Assembly: GCF_027943255.1 (NCBI RefSeq)
Contig: NC_072892.1
Location: 116,143,792 to 116,207,791, forward strand
From: Anastrepha obliqua
Lineage: Eukaryota; Arthropoda; Insecta; Diptera; Tephritidae
Reading direction: 5' to 3'
Length of the DNA: 64,000 bases
Shown: piece by piece, positions 22,108 through 34,760 of the stretch
How the letters are laid out: the number at the start of each line of letters is the position of its first letter
Numbering within the stretch: the first letter of the stretch is position 1
Notes under the pieces: generated by a model
The model's input: the letters and a program-made list of their open reading frames with translations, nothing else
The model's database searches: none
Told to the model about the DNA's origin: nothing
Program-made: the position numbers and the translations under genes

Positions 22108-23002
22108 ATCAGAATTGGGAAGGACCTCTCCGAGGTTTCAGACAGGATGACTCGCTGTTGTGTTACTTCTTTAACCAGTTGTTGGAGAGGAACATGCGAG
22201 CCGCAGAACTTAATCGCTCAGGCCGAATTTTCTATAAGAGCGTGCGGAGTATGCCGATGATATTGATGTTGATGATGCCGATGATATTGATATTGATATC
22301 GTCGGCCTTAAAAACCGCGTTGTTAGGTCTGCCTTTTCCAAACTGGGAATGGATCTGGTGGTGAACGAGGACAAAACGAAGTACCTCTTGTCATCAAATA
22401 AACAGTCGGCGATCACGTCAGTGGTGACAGTTATGATTTCGAGATTGTAAGATACTTCATTTATTTAGGATCCAGCAGTAGCACCGATAACAATGTCAGC
22501 CTTGAAATCCAACGTAGAATCTCTCTTGCCAACAAGTGCTACTTTGGACTAAGTAGGCAAATGAGTAGTAAAGTCCTCTCTCGTCGAACAAAACTAACCC
22601 TCTTAAGGCTCTCATCATGTCCGTCTTAACGTATGGCGTAAAACTTGGACGATGACAAAATCCGATGAGGCGTCACTTGGAGTGTTTGAGCGAAAGATTC
22701 TGCGGAAGAATTTTGGACTTTTACATGTTCGTGACGGCGATAGAAAAATGAACTGTATGAGCTTTATGATGACATAGCGCAGCGAATAAAGTTGCAGCGG
22801 CTACGTTGGCATTGTCATGTCGTCCGAATGGAAAGAAACGCTCCGGTTCTGAAATTATTCGATGCGATACCAACTGGTGGTGGAAGAGGAAGGGGAAAAA
22901 TCAGGTGGAGAAGGACTGGCGTTGTTTAGCACGAGAAAGAAACGACCGACACGCTTTGTTAAACTCGCGCTTAAACGCGTAAGGGATTATTGCGCCAGAG
23001 CA
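22108..23002 (+). mobile_element. RTE-clade LINE copy 1, 3' part
   Basis: It resumes after the hAT element with the reverse transcriptase segment around RIGKDLSE, follows copy 2 (59830-60800) through the thumb region (near 22500: SLEIQRRISLANKCYFGL) and ends with the usual AGCACGAGAAAGAAACGAC segment near 22940. The RT N-terminal half present in copy 2 is missing here. Stops and frameshifts abound. Confidence 0.85.
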
Positions 23003-23480
23003 TACTGAATACACATATCAATAGCATAGTTTACTGGGACAACAGCTTTCACGGGATATCTCTTACACGAAAGTGCCTGTGCCTTAAAAACAATGAGTAA
23101 TGATTTCTTTTCTTTTCTAGAGGCTGGCAAAAATCCTCCACTGAACCCGCCCAGAGGGTGCCGGCTGGTAATAGGTACCACAGTAGTCCTGAAATAGGAG
23201 GTACCTAGCTAAGCTAATTATACAAAGTTTGGTGTTCGCTACTCCTCAATAGTACAACATCATTCGGAGTATCTTTAGCATGGTCGGGGGTAAAGGGCTG
23301 GATCAAGGTGTAATGCGACCCGTGCCGAGGATCTGTCAGGCTGGGGGCCCTTTTCAAAAATAACTCAGTCGTAAACGGAGCTTACGGATACCTGGCGCCC
23401 TCCGTAATAGCTAGCCTTACCTACGTACCTGGAGCTATGCGTAGGCGGACTTCTCCTTCTCCAACACTCGTGGGTCCAAA

Positions 23481-24841
23481 ATGAATATTGGCAAATCTAA
23501 AAATAAAAATTCTATGGAGACCGGTTCCTCCGCTAAAGGACCGGAAGGAGCTTCCAGCTCTGCAAAAAGGGCAGCGTCCTTGACGAGCCTCTCTTCAGCC
23601 CCAGTTGCGACTGAGGCCAAGCCTAGTCAAAATTCGGTGGCTAACAAATCTACGGCTGGTAATTTGGTCCAGCCAAACAAGCAACTGTTGCGACAACCGA
23701 AAGTTGGTCGTCAAGCTGAGGTAACTGCGACCTCAGTCAGCGCTAAAAGCAGTTCTCAGGTCCAGAAATGGCCTACAATAAAAATTTCCGACCCGTCAAA
23801 GGCTGGGTACCAGGAAAGGTGCAATGCGGCCAGGTTACTCACTAGGGTACACTCAACGCCACCAGCTGGGGAAGAACTCACTAAGGAGCTGCAAGAGGCG
23901 ATCGAGTGGGCGAAGGCGGTACTACCCAATTTCCAAATTGAGCGCCGGTGCATCCGGACATATCTAAGCGTCAGAGGTCAGCCGAGGGGGACAGCTCGCA
24001 GGCAAAGAAAATAAGGTTGCACAATGTCACGCCACACAAGTCTTTTGCGGAGGTTGCAAAAAACCGCATCATAATAGGCGTTGTAGACGAAAACGACCCT
24101 GAAGGAAAAATCCCCAAGAACCAGTGGAAATGGGTGAATGCTGCGCTGACGAAAGTAGCGATGGAGGTTATGATCAGCAACCCTGGGCCTCCTCCTTCCT
24201 GTACAGATGCAGGATGGTATCAGGGTCAAATAAAGATAGTTGCTTGCGACGACGAAAGGTCGGTGCAGCTTTACAAGATTGCCATCTCTAAAGTTGGCGA
24301 AGTATATCCCGGTGCCAAGCTGGCGGTGGTCGAGAAGAAGGAAATTCCGTCTCGTCCAAGAGCAAGAGTTTGGTTACCAACAACTCCATCAGAGCCTGAG
24401 GATATCATGCAGCTGTTAAGAGCATGCAATCCTAATCTTCCAGCTGACAAATGGAAATTTGTCAAGTCTTTTGAGGAGAAGTCAACCACCGAGGTGGAGT
24501 CGAAAAGAGCCACTATGCAAGTCATGTTACTGCTGACTGAGGACTCACTAGAGCCATTGGCGAAGAGCGATGGCGAAGTCAATTATGGCTTCTGTAAGAT
24601 TAAAATCAGGACATACAGAAGTGACACGTTAGGCCAGCTTGCTGATGATGAAGATTCGTCTAGCGAGGTGGACGTGCAAGAAAAAGAGTCTATAGGCGAT
24701 GTCGACAGTATTGGACACGCTTCTTCTGGGGTGGATTTGACAGAAGACTTTGCCAACCTATTGTCGGAGAAAGAGCTCCTGGGTGAGGTAGACGCAGATG
24801 TAACCAATGAGGCTCCTTCAAATAAATCTGCACCACAGTAA
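23481..24841 (+). pseudogene. LOA LINE ORF1 (nucleic-acid-binding Gag-like protein), one frameshift
   Basis: It starts at MNIGKSKNKNS (23481) with a Ser/Ala-rich, low-complexity N-terminus, then a helical stretch (ELQEAIEWAKAVLPNF). The frame shifts near 23945, after which it is open to 24841 with the domain typical of LOA-type ORF1 (KSFAEVAKNRIIIGVVDEND, then KWVNAALTKVAMEVM), known in domain databases as DUF4780. The acidic C-terminus (DDEDSSSEVDV) ends in NKSAPQ. ORF2 begins 35 bp before its stop, so the two overlap. It would coat the element's RNA. Confidence 0.8.
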
Positions 24842-27800
24842 AGCAGCCACAGCAGCCCTTGTTGAACTAATGGCGGCAGAAAATCCTGATATTGTCCTCA
24901 TTCAGGAGCCATGGGTGAGACAAGGGCGCATATGCGGATTGAGGGCTCCGCACTATAAGCTTTACGCTGCCAGCTGTGCAGGTAAAAGTAGGACATGCGT
25001 ACTAGCTAAATCTAAACTTAACGTTTTCTTAATCCCAAAATATAGCAATGAAGACTTCACGACGGTAAGCTGGGAAGCAGTTGACATTGAATTTCGTATG
25101 GCATCGATGTACTTGGCCCACGAAGAACCTGTACCACCACAACTGTTGGTAGATTTGATATCGGACAGCGAAGCCTCCAAATGCAGATTAATACTGGGTG
25201 GTGACGTGAATGCACACCACTCTGTATGGGGAAGCTCGGATATCAACGAACGTGGTGAGTTACTTTTCAATTACATTTTATGTACTAAATTGCTGTTATG
25301 TAATCGTGGGAACGATCCTACTTTTATAATCAGGAATCGTCAGGAAGTTCTTGACATCACCCTAGTCTCAGATTGTTTAATAGATAAGGTGGTTCAATGG
25401 AGAGTATTAGAGAAGCACTCCTTCTCAGACCATCGCTATATTGAACTAATAGTAGAAGAAGAAATCCCTCAACCAACTATTTTTAGGAACTACAGGAGGA
25501 CCAACTGGCAGATGTATAATTACGAGTTGGAGAGAAATCTTCCCGAAATTCCCCCTTATTATCCAGAAAACGAGGAAGAATTAGATAAGCTAGTCAATTT
25601 GTTTACCGGAACATGTTGTAAAGCGCTAAATAAGTCCTGCCCTCTTGTCAGGCACAAGGGGAAGACAAAACCCCCATGGTGGTCCTCAGAACTTAGCCTT
25701 CATAAGATTGTATGTAGAACACTATTTAATAAGGCGAAATACTCTAATTTGGAAGACGATTGGGACTTCTATTATGAGCAACTCAAAGTCTATAAAAAGG
25801 AGTTGAGGAAAGCAAAAAGATCTTCATGGAGGTCGTTCTGTGAGGATATAGAAACTACAGCGGAAGCTTCTCGCTTAAGAAAGGTCTTGGATAGATCAAC
25901 GACATCTATTGGCTTTTTACAGAAGCCAGACAACGGCTGGACGACTTCTACCAAGGAGTCGCTAAGTTTACTATTAGATACCCACTTTCCGGGGAGCTCT
26001 GAAGTCTATAACTCGGGCCCTACCCGAACTTGCAACCCCAGAGCATCAGAATTTGAGATTAGCTCAGATATCTCAGACATAATCAATGGAACTAATATTA
26101 CTTGGGCTATAGGAAATTTTAAGCCGTACAAATCGCCAGGCCCTGATGGGATAATACCGGCACAACTTCAGCAGCCTCTGGCTCATATCACAGGGTGGTT
26201 AGTAACCATTTTCAAAAGTACTCTTCAGTTAAATCTTTATCCCGAAGGCAGGTAGAAGCTCGCATACCAAACCTAAGGACTTCAGACCGATTAGTCTATC
26301 ATCTTTTCTACTGAAAACATTAGAAAAGCTGATTGACTCGGCTATCAGGAATGGTATACCCCACTCACGTATGTCCAAATCGCAACATGCCTACTGTAAA
26401 GGAAAATCTACAGAGACGGCCCTAAACTCACTGGTCACATCAATTGAAAGCTCATTTGAAGTTAAAGATTATTCACTGGCAGCCTTTTTAGATATCGAAG
26501 GAGCTTTTAACAATATCCTGCCTAAGGTCATAACGAACACGCTGTCAGACCTGCGCATTTCCGGAACCTTTGTGAATTTCATTGAGCAGTTGCTTACGAG
26601 CAGGTTCGTGAATTCGACGTTGGGCTCTTCGGTGATGCGCAGATCTGTCTGTAGAGGTACTCCTCAAGGCGGGGTACTTTCTCCTCTTCTGTGGAATCTA
26701 GCAATGAACAAGTTGTTGTTGGATCTGGAGGAGAGGAGAATTAAGGTTGTGGCCTACGCGGACGATGTAGCTATATTAATAAGGGGGAAGTTTCCAGACA
26801 CCCTCTGCAGTCTAATGAATAGAACCTTAAAATATGTGGATACTTGGGCCAAAACATGTGGTTTGAGCCTGAATGCGGCCAAAACGGAACTAGTGTTGTT
26901 TACAAGGAAATATAAAATTCCCGACTGTCGGCCTCTGACACTCAACGGAACTCTTTTGCTGGTCGGTGAAAAGGCCAGGTACTTAGGTTTAACCCTTGAC
27001 AGGAAACTTTCATGGAAGCTGAATGTTCAGGAAAGAATAAAGAAGGCTGCTACGGCGCTTTATTCCTGTAAGAGAACTGTAGGCTTAAAATGGGGATTAG
27101 CCCCCAAAATAGTGCACTGGCTATATACGGCCATTGTCAGACCAATTATGACCTACGGAGTCCTGGTCTGGTGGCCATTCCTTGATAAGAAAACTTCCAT
27201 TAAGAAACTAGAGAGTATTCAGAGGGCGGCAAGCCTCAGTATTACTGGGGCGCTCAAAACAACGCCAACTTCGGCTCTAAGCGTTATGTTGCATCTACTA
27301 CCAATTGACCTACATTGTAGACAACTGGCCGCCAAAGCGGCTCTAAGATTGAGGGAATCATCGATGCTCAAGACAAACAAATGGGGACACTCGCGCATAC
27401 TTGGGATGTTTCCAGGTATTCCTAATACCACCGACGTTTGTGACTCGGTGAATATATACCTAGACAGGCCTTATACAGTCCATTTTCCATCCAGAGAGGA
27501 CTGGGTGAATGGGTTAACAAACAACGAAAACGGGATTAGTATATATACGGACGGCTCTAAACTCAATGATCAAGTGGGAGGTGGTGTATATTCGGAAACT
27601 ATTTTCGCCAATTTATCCTTTCGCTTACCTGATCATTGTAGCGTATTCCAGGCCGAAATCCTGGCAATCTCAGAAAGCCTTTTAATGCTAAATAAAAGCG
27701 TAGTCACTGTTAGGGATATCTTCATTTATTCCGATAGTCAGGCAGCTCTGAAATCGCTTCTATCAAGCAAACACTCGTCTAAGACAGTAAAGGAGTGTTA

Positions 27801-28392
27801 CAAATTATTAACAACACTTGCACAGTACTTTTCTATTAATCTACTCTGGGTGCCAGGACACAGTAACATTAAAGGTAACTGTAAGGCAGATGAGTTAGCT
27901 AGATTAGGCTCCTCGCTCCAAATTAGTCAGGACAGGCTTGACATACCTATGCCCTTGGCAACATGTAAACTTTTGATAGACAGATACACCATTAGTGCTG
28001 CTAACTCCAACTGGAGGCAGTTAAACACCTGCGCTATAAGTAGGCAAGCGTGGCCCGAATGGAACATGGGTCGCACTAAGAGTCTACTTAAGTTAGGCAG
28101 GAGGGATCTAAGGATTGTAGTAGGTGTCCTATCTGGGCACTGTCTAATAGGAAGACATGTCAGTAGATTAGGGGCACCATCTAATGACTACTGTAGAAGC
28201 TGTCAAGATATAGAGGAGGTAGAGACAATCGAACACCTTCTATGCGGGTGCATGGCTCTGTGTAGAAGGCGGTGGAGATTGCTCGGTTTCGCTTTTCTGG
28301 ACAGCATTGCAGATGTTGCAAATCTCAAACTATCTAGTATAGCTAGCTTTTTAAAGGCCACACAATGGTTTAGAGAGGACCAAGTTGAGTAG
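24807..28392 (+). pseudogene. LOA LINE ORF2: endonuclease, reverse transcriptase, RNase H; one frameshift
   Basis: It starts at MRLLQINLHHSKAATAAL. The AP-like endonuclease shows LIQEPWVR, LGGDVNAHHSVWGSSD and FSDHRYIEL. The frame breaks at about 26240-26255, where a small deletion appears to have removed a dozen codons between LYP and PKAG. The second frame continues with KDFRPISLSSFLLKTLEKL, CRGTPQGGVLSPLLWNLAMN and the catalytic VVAYADDVAIL (about 26745). RNase H keeps all acidic residues: IYTDGSKLND, FQAEILAI, IYSDSQAAL and NCKADELAR. The C-terminus has a CRSCQDIEEVETIEHLLCGC motif. Except for the deletion it appears intact. Confidence 0.9.
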
Positions 28393-28515
28393 GATAGGAC
28401 AGTTCCGGTGGTATCACAAAGGGCCTCTAACTGGCCTAGGTGCGTCGTAGGACAGCCACTCCACCTAACCTAAAAACACCCTGTATATAAGTATTCGTTA
28501 ACTACGTTGAGGATT

Positions 28516-28521
28516 TTTATT
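28516..28521 (-). terminator. Polyadenylation signal of APN gene 2
   Basis: AATAAA on the minus strand, about 220 bp after the stop codon. It is the clearest signal before the LOA element. Confidence 0.6.
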
Positions 28522-28742
28522 GAAGAGATGAATTCTTACACACACATTCATATTTATCCATATACATACTTACAAAATATAAATATATTTACAAAATCGA
28601 TTAATAAGAAGAAGGAGAAGAATATTTTCAGTAGGTCTTAATCTAAAGAAATTAAGTCTACCATACGTAACTATATGCATTTGTTAATGCCAGTCATGAT
28701 TGGGAATGTATGTATAGGTACATATGGAAGCGCTAGCGAAAT

Positions 28743-31700
28743 TTACTGGAGGAAACGTCCAATGACAGCACATACAATTAGTGTTAGTACGGCAACTGTA
28801 TTAGTAGTAGCACCGTTTGCCTTGCGCTTCACCAAATAGCTCTTGAAGCTTACTAATCTGTCGCCAGCCCATCCCAAATTGTATTCAACAGTGCTTTCTG
28901 CTGCCACCAATGTTGACTGTGAACTACCAAAGTTGGACATGTTATTTTCGTTGAACGTCTTCAATTTCTGTAGTTGCTCTTGAGTAGTAAAAAGAGCAGC
29001 AATATTGGCAATAATTGTGGCGACGGAGGAATAGCTGCCCATCCTGTAAAAAAACAAAAAAAAAAAAAACGGTTTAATAACACACACTTTTTGAAATAAG
29101 TTTATATGTATAAACACAATACTTACGAAGTTGCAAGTTGGTCGTAGTTTGTGGTAACTAATTCGAAGACTTGATCCACATTTTCATTGTTGTCGGTGTA
29201 CAGGCTGCTCATTGCAGTAGATTTATCCTGGAGACGAATTTGATCGCTCACAATGGCCCAGAAGTGCTTCTCAATCAGTGTACTGTTTTTCACACATCCC
29301 AGTGTACTGAGAATCAGGTTTTGCTCCGTGGCAGAAGTGCTTGTCAAAAATTTGTTGAAAAGTTTATCGTAATTAGATTCATTGCCATAACGCAGAGCAT
29401 TGCAGTACACAACTGAACGGATATTCACTGGTACTGGAGTCGTGTCAATTTTGGCAAAATGTTCTTGTGACTTTTGAATGCACTCTGTACGACCAGCTTT
29501 GCAAGACCAAGATAAAATTTTAGCACGATTATAGATATCTAATGCGGTATCGTTCGAGCGTTCATCGAACCCGAGTTGATTGTATGCTGTCTCAGTAAGT
29601 TCAATAATGTAAGAGTAGAAACTCTCAGTATCATTGCCCAGACGAGTGTTAATGAAAGTAAATCCATTGAAGGCGGAAGTCCATGGTAGGTAATTGATTT
29701 CACTCTCCAAATACTCAAGTACATCAAGTGCTACGTCGTACTCGAGAACATTAGCACGTGCCAGGTTGAGCAGATCGTCGACTATTTGAGCACGATTCAG
29801 TTCATGAATACCACTCCAGTTCGAGGAGTGCAGCGCTGCGTGTATAGAACTCCAAGTACTCTGATCATAGTTGACGCGATAGTAGCCAGTCTCTTGTATG
29901 TTAAGAATGATCCAATCCACGCTGTTGTTTAGGGTTATATTTGATGCCGATGTTGTAGCATTCAAATAGAAATCAGGAGTTGTGTTTTCAAAATTGTTTT
30001 CTTCGCTGGTCGTATAGGAAATTGGTATGGTGTAAAGTAAAGAAGTGTTGCTGGTGCTCTGATCCTTGAGCATAAAGCGTGACTGTTTAACGCTAAAAGA
30101 TTTCTTGTCACTAGACAGTGTTACTGTCACGACGGGATAGCCGACTTGCTCCGTGAAGCTCTTAAACACAGCCTCTGAGTATTGTTTGGTTGAAGCAGGC
30201 CAATAATTTTGCCAAGTTTGAAGAAGATAAATCGGAATGGAGTTATTGTATTGGCTAGAAAAAAAGATTGAAAGTTGTTAAGTTTAGTTAGCACAAATTT
30301 CAAACTACTTTGATAATACAAATACATACTAAGTTTTGAGATAGGTTTGCAACGAAGTTTTGAAGTTAACCTCGCCCATGGCATGTTTTACCATCCGGAT
30401 AAAGGAGGCACCCTTGTTATAGGAAATGCTATTAAACATACGGCTTATGTCGGAGGGTGTGTGCGTGTCTTCATCGCTCATAGGATTGGTGCTATTCGTG
30501 GCGTCCATGGACATAACTGATTGTACTTGATCGACTACGAACTGCTTATCTAAAGCCATATCAGTTTCAACCTGCAGCGAGATATATACAATTATAAGGA
30601 GACATGGTTCGATCATTTAACACCTAATATCTACCATATGTGTGCCAAAGTATTGGAAGTAACGAGCGAATCCTTCATTCAACCATGTGTAACTCCACCA
30701 GTCGCACGTCACCAGATCACCGAACCACATATGAGTCTGCTCATGTGCCACTACTGCGGCAATATATTGTTTGGCACTATCCGTTGTGGAGTTTGAATCA
30801 TAAAGCAATGCCCGCTCTCTGTAGGTTAATAGACCCCAGTTTTCCATTGCTCCGGCAGAAAAGTCGGGAATGGCAGCCATATCCATTTTATCATTACCCA
30901 TTGCAAAATAGTCAATACCAAAGTAGTCGCCCAATTCTTTTAAAATACTTTGGCCGACATTGAAACTATATTCAGTTTGATTATAATACTCAGGGCGTGC
31001 AATTACCCCGAAATTATCACTTTTGCGTTGCGTAAACTCGGACACGATGAAAGCTAATAGATAGGTGGACATATATGGAGTTGTTACGTAGATATCTTCC
31101 TCATAGTCTCTGTAATAATAAAAGTTGGAATGTATAAGTAATAAGTTATTGCATATAGCAAAGGGTTTTCCGATAAGGAGATGTCTTAAAAGCTTTAATA
31201 CTTTAAATAATTGTGTTCATTTGAAGGCTAAACATTTAGAGGATTTACAATATTTATTTGGAAACCCTTTAGTACAAACTTACCCATCAGTGACTGTTGT
31301 CGAAATACGGGTATTGCCAAAAGAGGTCAAGTTTTTGGGGCGTCTGATTGTAACGTCGAAGGTGGCCTTAAATTTTGGTTCGTCGAATGAAGGGAAGGCA
31401 CGTCGTGCATGATTAGGTTGAAATTGTGTAGAACCAATCCATCTGGAAACAAAATAAATCACATTTATACTCGTGCACATAGAATAGCCGCTCTTAAGGT
31501 ATTGATGGAGTGCTCGGAAAAGTTTTTCGCGCATGAGTTTTTATGGTTGTTTGGCGCAGCTCCTCCTCGATATGAGTGAAATATAATCGGCTAAAAAAAC
31601 AACAAAAATATAATTTTGTTCTAAAATATTTTCTTTTATTTTTTTTAGCTGATTATATTTCACTTTGATAAATTCTATACCTAAGTTTGTAACATTGAAT

Positions 31701-32972
31701 AAATCTCAACATTAGTAAATTTTGTTCAAAACTTTTTCAGTTTATTTCCTATTATACTCAAGTCTATAAATAAAACACTTTTTAGAAGAATTGTCGATAA
31801 TGCGCGAAGTACATGGAAGCGCTCACATATTTTACATGAATTAAAATAAGTGGTGTGGTGGAGTATGCCATACCCCTACATTTGCTTAAATAAATTTCGA
31901 ATTAAAGAATAATAAATCAGCACAAAAAATTACTATTTTGCAATTTATGTAGTGTATATAAACTGTCAAAAAAGTGTGTAGGCGTCAATTACATGCACAT
32001 TTATACATAATATAAGTATGTATATAATAAAAATAATAAACATGGCGTACTCCATTCAAGGAAGTTTTAGTCAGCACACGAACCAGGAGTTAAGAGCTTC
32101 AGACCACAACGTTGCTCTTTTGTCGCAATAAATGTCACTTCGCTTTTCTTCACTTTAAATCTAACTATGAATTTGATTATCATCAACACAAAACAACTTT
32201 TAAACATACGAACATGGGTCGAAAGTTTAGTTATAATAGTTTTTAAGAACACGAAAATGTGTTTATCGGCATGAGAAAATGAGGTTTAAAAAAGGAAGCA
32301 AGGTTGTTCTTTAACCTGACACGCCAATTAAACCTATTTGTCTTAAATATTTCTTCAGTTTCGTAAACTTAATAATTGAAAGTCAAATTAATAAAATGTA
32401 TTCTAATTAATTAAAAAAATCGCTGAGTTTAAAATGTGTAGTTTCACTTACTTGGTGACATTATTGGAATCAACATAGTAGCTGCGGTAGAAGCCATACA
32501 TATCATCATCCATCGTGCCATTGTAGATGAAATGTAGGTAATAAGTTTTACCAGCTTCCAACTCTGTGCTCAAATTGTATTGTATTTTGTGAGTCACACT
32601 ATTCCATTCGAAATTGTCCAAATTGATTTTAGTCGCATTAGATTCTGACCAATATTCGCGGGTTGTGTAATTTAAGTTTCTCGTATGTAAAATTAGTGTT
32701 TTTGTGGCTTCAGTTGAATTAATTTGGATGGTAACTTCACCATCAAATGTGAATCTCTTGTTGCCATCACTTTCTTGCAGATATGGTGCCAATTTGAGTG
32801 TGTAATTCCATGGTTGAATTATGGTCGGTAGACGATAGTCCTCGCCATCTGAAGCAGTTGCTCTTCCAGTCACTTCATTTGCAATCACTTCATTCAGCTC
32901 TTTGAATGGATGGGCGCGAACGGTGACGCTCAATAGTGCCACTACCGCGGCAATGAGGTACAGTTTTGACAT
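28743..32972 (-). CDS. Aminopeptidase N (M1 zinc metallopeptidase) gene 2, complete, GPI-anchored type
   Basis: Six exons with GT-AG borders and matching phases: 32452-32972, 31284-31442, 30635-31109, 30330-30571, 29127-30254 and 28743-29043, giving 941 residues, the usual size for insect APN. The start at 32972 directly follows a splice acceptor, so an upstream non-coding exon is expected. Residues 1-20 are a signal peptide. The catalytic domain has GAMEN at 313-317, HEQTH at 349-353 and NEGFARY with the third zinc ligand Glu372 (spacing HEXXHX18E), and the catalytic Tyr in SYNKGAS at 436. The ERAP1-like C-terminal domain follows (TGYYRVNYD in exon 5). The last ~20 residues (TVAVLTLIVCAVIGRFLQ) are hydrophobic with no basic tail after them, as in GPI signals. 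It probably removes N-terminal residues from peptides at the gut surface; insect APNs can also act as receptors for Bt toxins. No lesions are seen. Confidence 0.95.
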
Positions 32973-33572
32973 CTGAAATTTATATACCAACATACATATT
33001 ACAGATAAATATTTCATTATTTTACGTTATGAAAGGAGCGATTAAAGAGATGTAGTTCTTCATTCTTTCCTAGTACTGAACTACGAGGTTTTGGATTTCA
33101 ATTAAATAGGAGTTTATGCAATTCTTCTGATTTTTGTATAAAGCTTAAATTTGGAATTTACATGTTTTTTTTAACAATGAACTATAATTTAATAAAAAAT
33201 AATAATGAATATTAAAAAAAATGGAAGTAGTCAAAACTGGTCAAAATGTTGTTGTAATGATAGTTACACATAAAAATTACTCAGTTAATGAAAATGAAAA
33301 CTTTAGTTGTCGAAAAATAGAAATTATAGAAAACCGATTAAATAAAAAATTGAATAAACGAATTTAATTATTTAACAACATTTCCTTAATGAGGTGAGAG
33401 AACACTGACCCCTAAAAATGGAGGGTACAACAGGTCTGTGTGTACAGCTCACATCAATATCGACAAGTGTATGCATATGCAGAAGAGCACGGAAACACTT
33501 TTTATGAGACCTTTACGATTTTAAAACACGCGCGTTTTTTATTATATTATATAATCCTCGAGCAAACACTTA

Positions 33573-33634
33573 CAATATTTATTACTTTGCTTATCGAATA
33601 TGTCATAAATTTTGGTGGATTTTAAATTTTTTCA
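33573..33634 (-). promoter_or_regulatory. Conserved GATA-motif block upstream of APN gene 2
   Basis: Minus-strand TTCGATAAGCAAAGTAATAA with a downstream AT-rich stretch, the counterpart of 5170-5236. Candidate proximal promoter or enhancer element. Confidence 0.3.
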
Positions 33635-34499
33635 GAATTTCAACAGAAAAAGTAATCAATACATGTTATCTTCTACTTTAATTCTTATAAACATTTTATT
33701 ACTTCCTAGAAAAAAAGTTTGAGATTAGAAGTTTTAGATTTTTCGCCCCGAAAATCTGGACTGCCTACAAAATCTTGAGGTGGCACAGTGTGAGGTGTGT
33801 GTGTGTCAAAAAGTGCATTGATTGAAATAATATTTTAAGCGCTTCGCAGTTTGGGTCTAAGAGTAGCTCGAATTGCACGAGGAACTGGTGAGAAATATTT
33901 TAATCTAGTAATATATAACATAAGACAAAAATTTCCCGGTTATGGGAATCGAAAAACTGCATGTATACTGCCTAAAATGATGTTCCGATCAATGGTAGGC
34001 AGTACAGAGGCATAATACTGGCATTTCGTGAACTGAAAGTGGCCGTCGTAGGCTTGGGCGATCTTTTTAGTTTTAGCAAAATGCTGCGCAAATGTCCCTA
34101 CGCCACTTTAAAGGAGAAGGTAGGGGAAAGTATTTGTTAATATTTTGTTTTTCAATATAAAAATATTTTCAATATGAAAATTTTCAAAATGTAGATTCTA
34201 ATTGGAGGGGATTACACCAAATAGGCTTATAAAAGTATGGTCTGACTTCAATATCACATAATGTGAGATTTTCTTGGTTTGAAATTATCATAAAATAAAA
34301 TTAATAACAAAATTAAAGCAAATAAAATTCACAACTCTTTCTTCATGTTAAAAAAACTCTTAAAAAATACTCATAATGTGAACAGTTTTTGTTGCATTTG
34401 TTGTATTTTATTTTAATAAATTTTTTGAAGACTTTATCTTCGCTTGGCAGACTTTTGACCACACTTTTCTTGCATTACTACTGCAAGACCGAACGTTTG

Positions 34500-34760
34500 G
34501 CTTTTGTCTACTTTCGGGGCGGAGGCTCTCATTAAATGTCGGATCAGAAAGTCTATAGCGTATCCATACTGGTGCAGAAAAGATAAGTATAGCAAGCGGC
34601 AGCAATTATCACGTCGTGACACGTTCCCACGACTGTCGGTTCTACGTTACTGGAACGACCCGGATTTATATCGGGCCAAGGACTGTCACTTCAGCAGCAT
34701 TCCCCATATATGTATGGGAAATGTTTATGCTGTTACAACAACAACATCACGCCGTAACAA
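34500..34760 (+). repeat. Unclassified dispersed repeat ending in (CAA)n
   Basis: It includes GTTACTGGAACGACCCGGAT, TCGGGCCAAGGACTGTCACT and ends ACAACAACAACA at about 34745. From memory this resembles the 3' tail of a common fly retroposon with a CAA-rich end, but only one copy lies in the window, so this is tentative. Confidence 0.4.

Larger units (their letters stand above)
23003..28471 (+). mobile_element. LOA-clade LINE copy 2, nearly full length (5.5 kb)
   Basis: A 5' leader of about 480 bp is followed by ORF1, ORF2 (endonuclease, reverse transcriptase, RNase H) and a short 3' tail ending CCACCTAACCTAA at about 28471. It begins right where the RTE LINE ends and stops about 45 bp before the polyadenylation signal of APN gene 2. 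Presence of RNase H and the ORF1 type support LOA rather than Jockey. Confidence 0.85.

Noticed and set aside
24271..24807. Minus-strand open frames within the LOA LINE
   Set aside because: Shadow frames opposite ORF1; no family resemblance.
28478..28492. Mariner terminal repeat ACACCCTGTATATA beside the LOA 3' end
   Set aside because: Only about 13 bases match and no partner end was found.
33850..33960. SRP54 M-domain-like fragment
   Set aside because: Only a short resemblance (ARGTG) with no continuing similarity; too weak to call.
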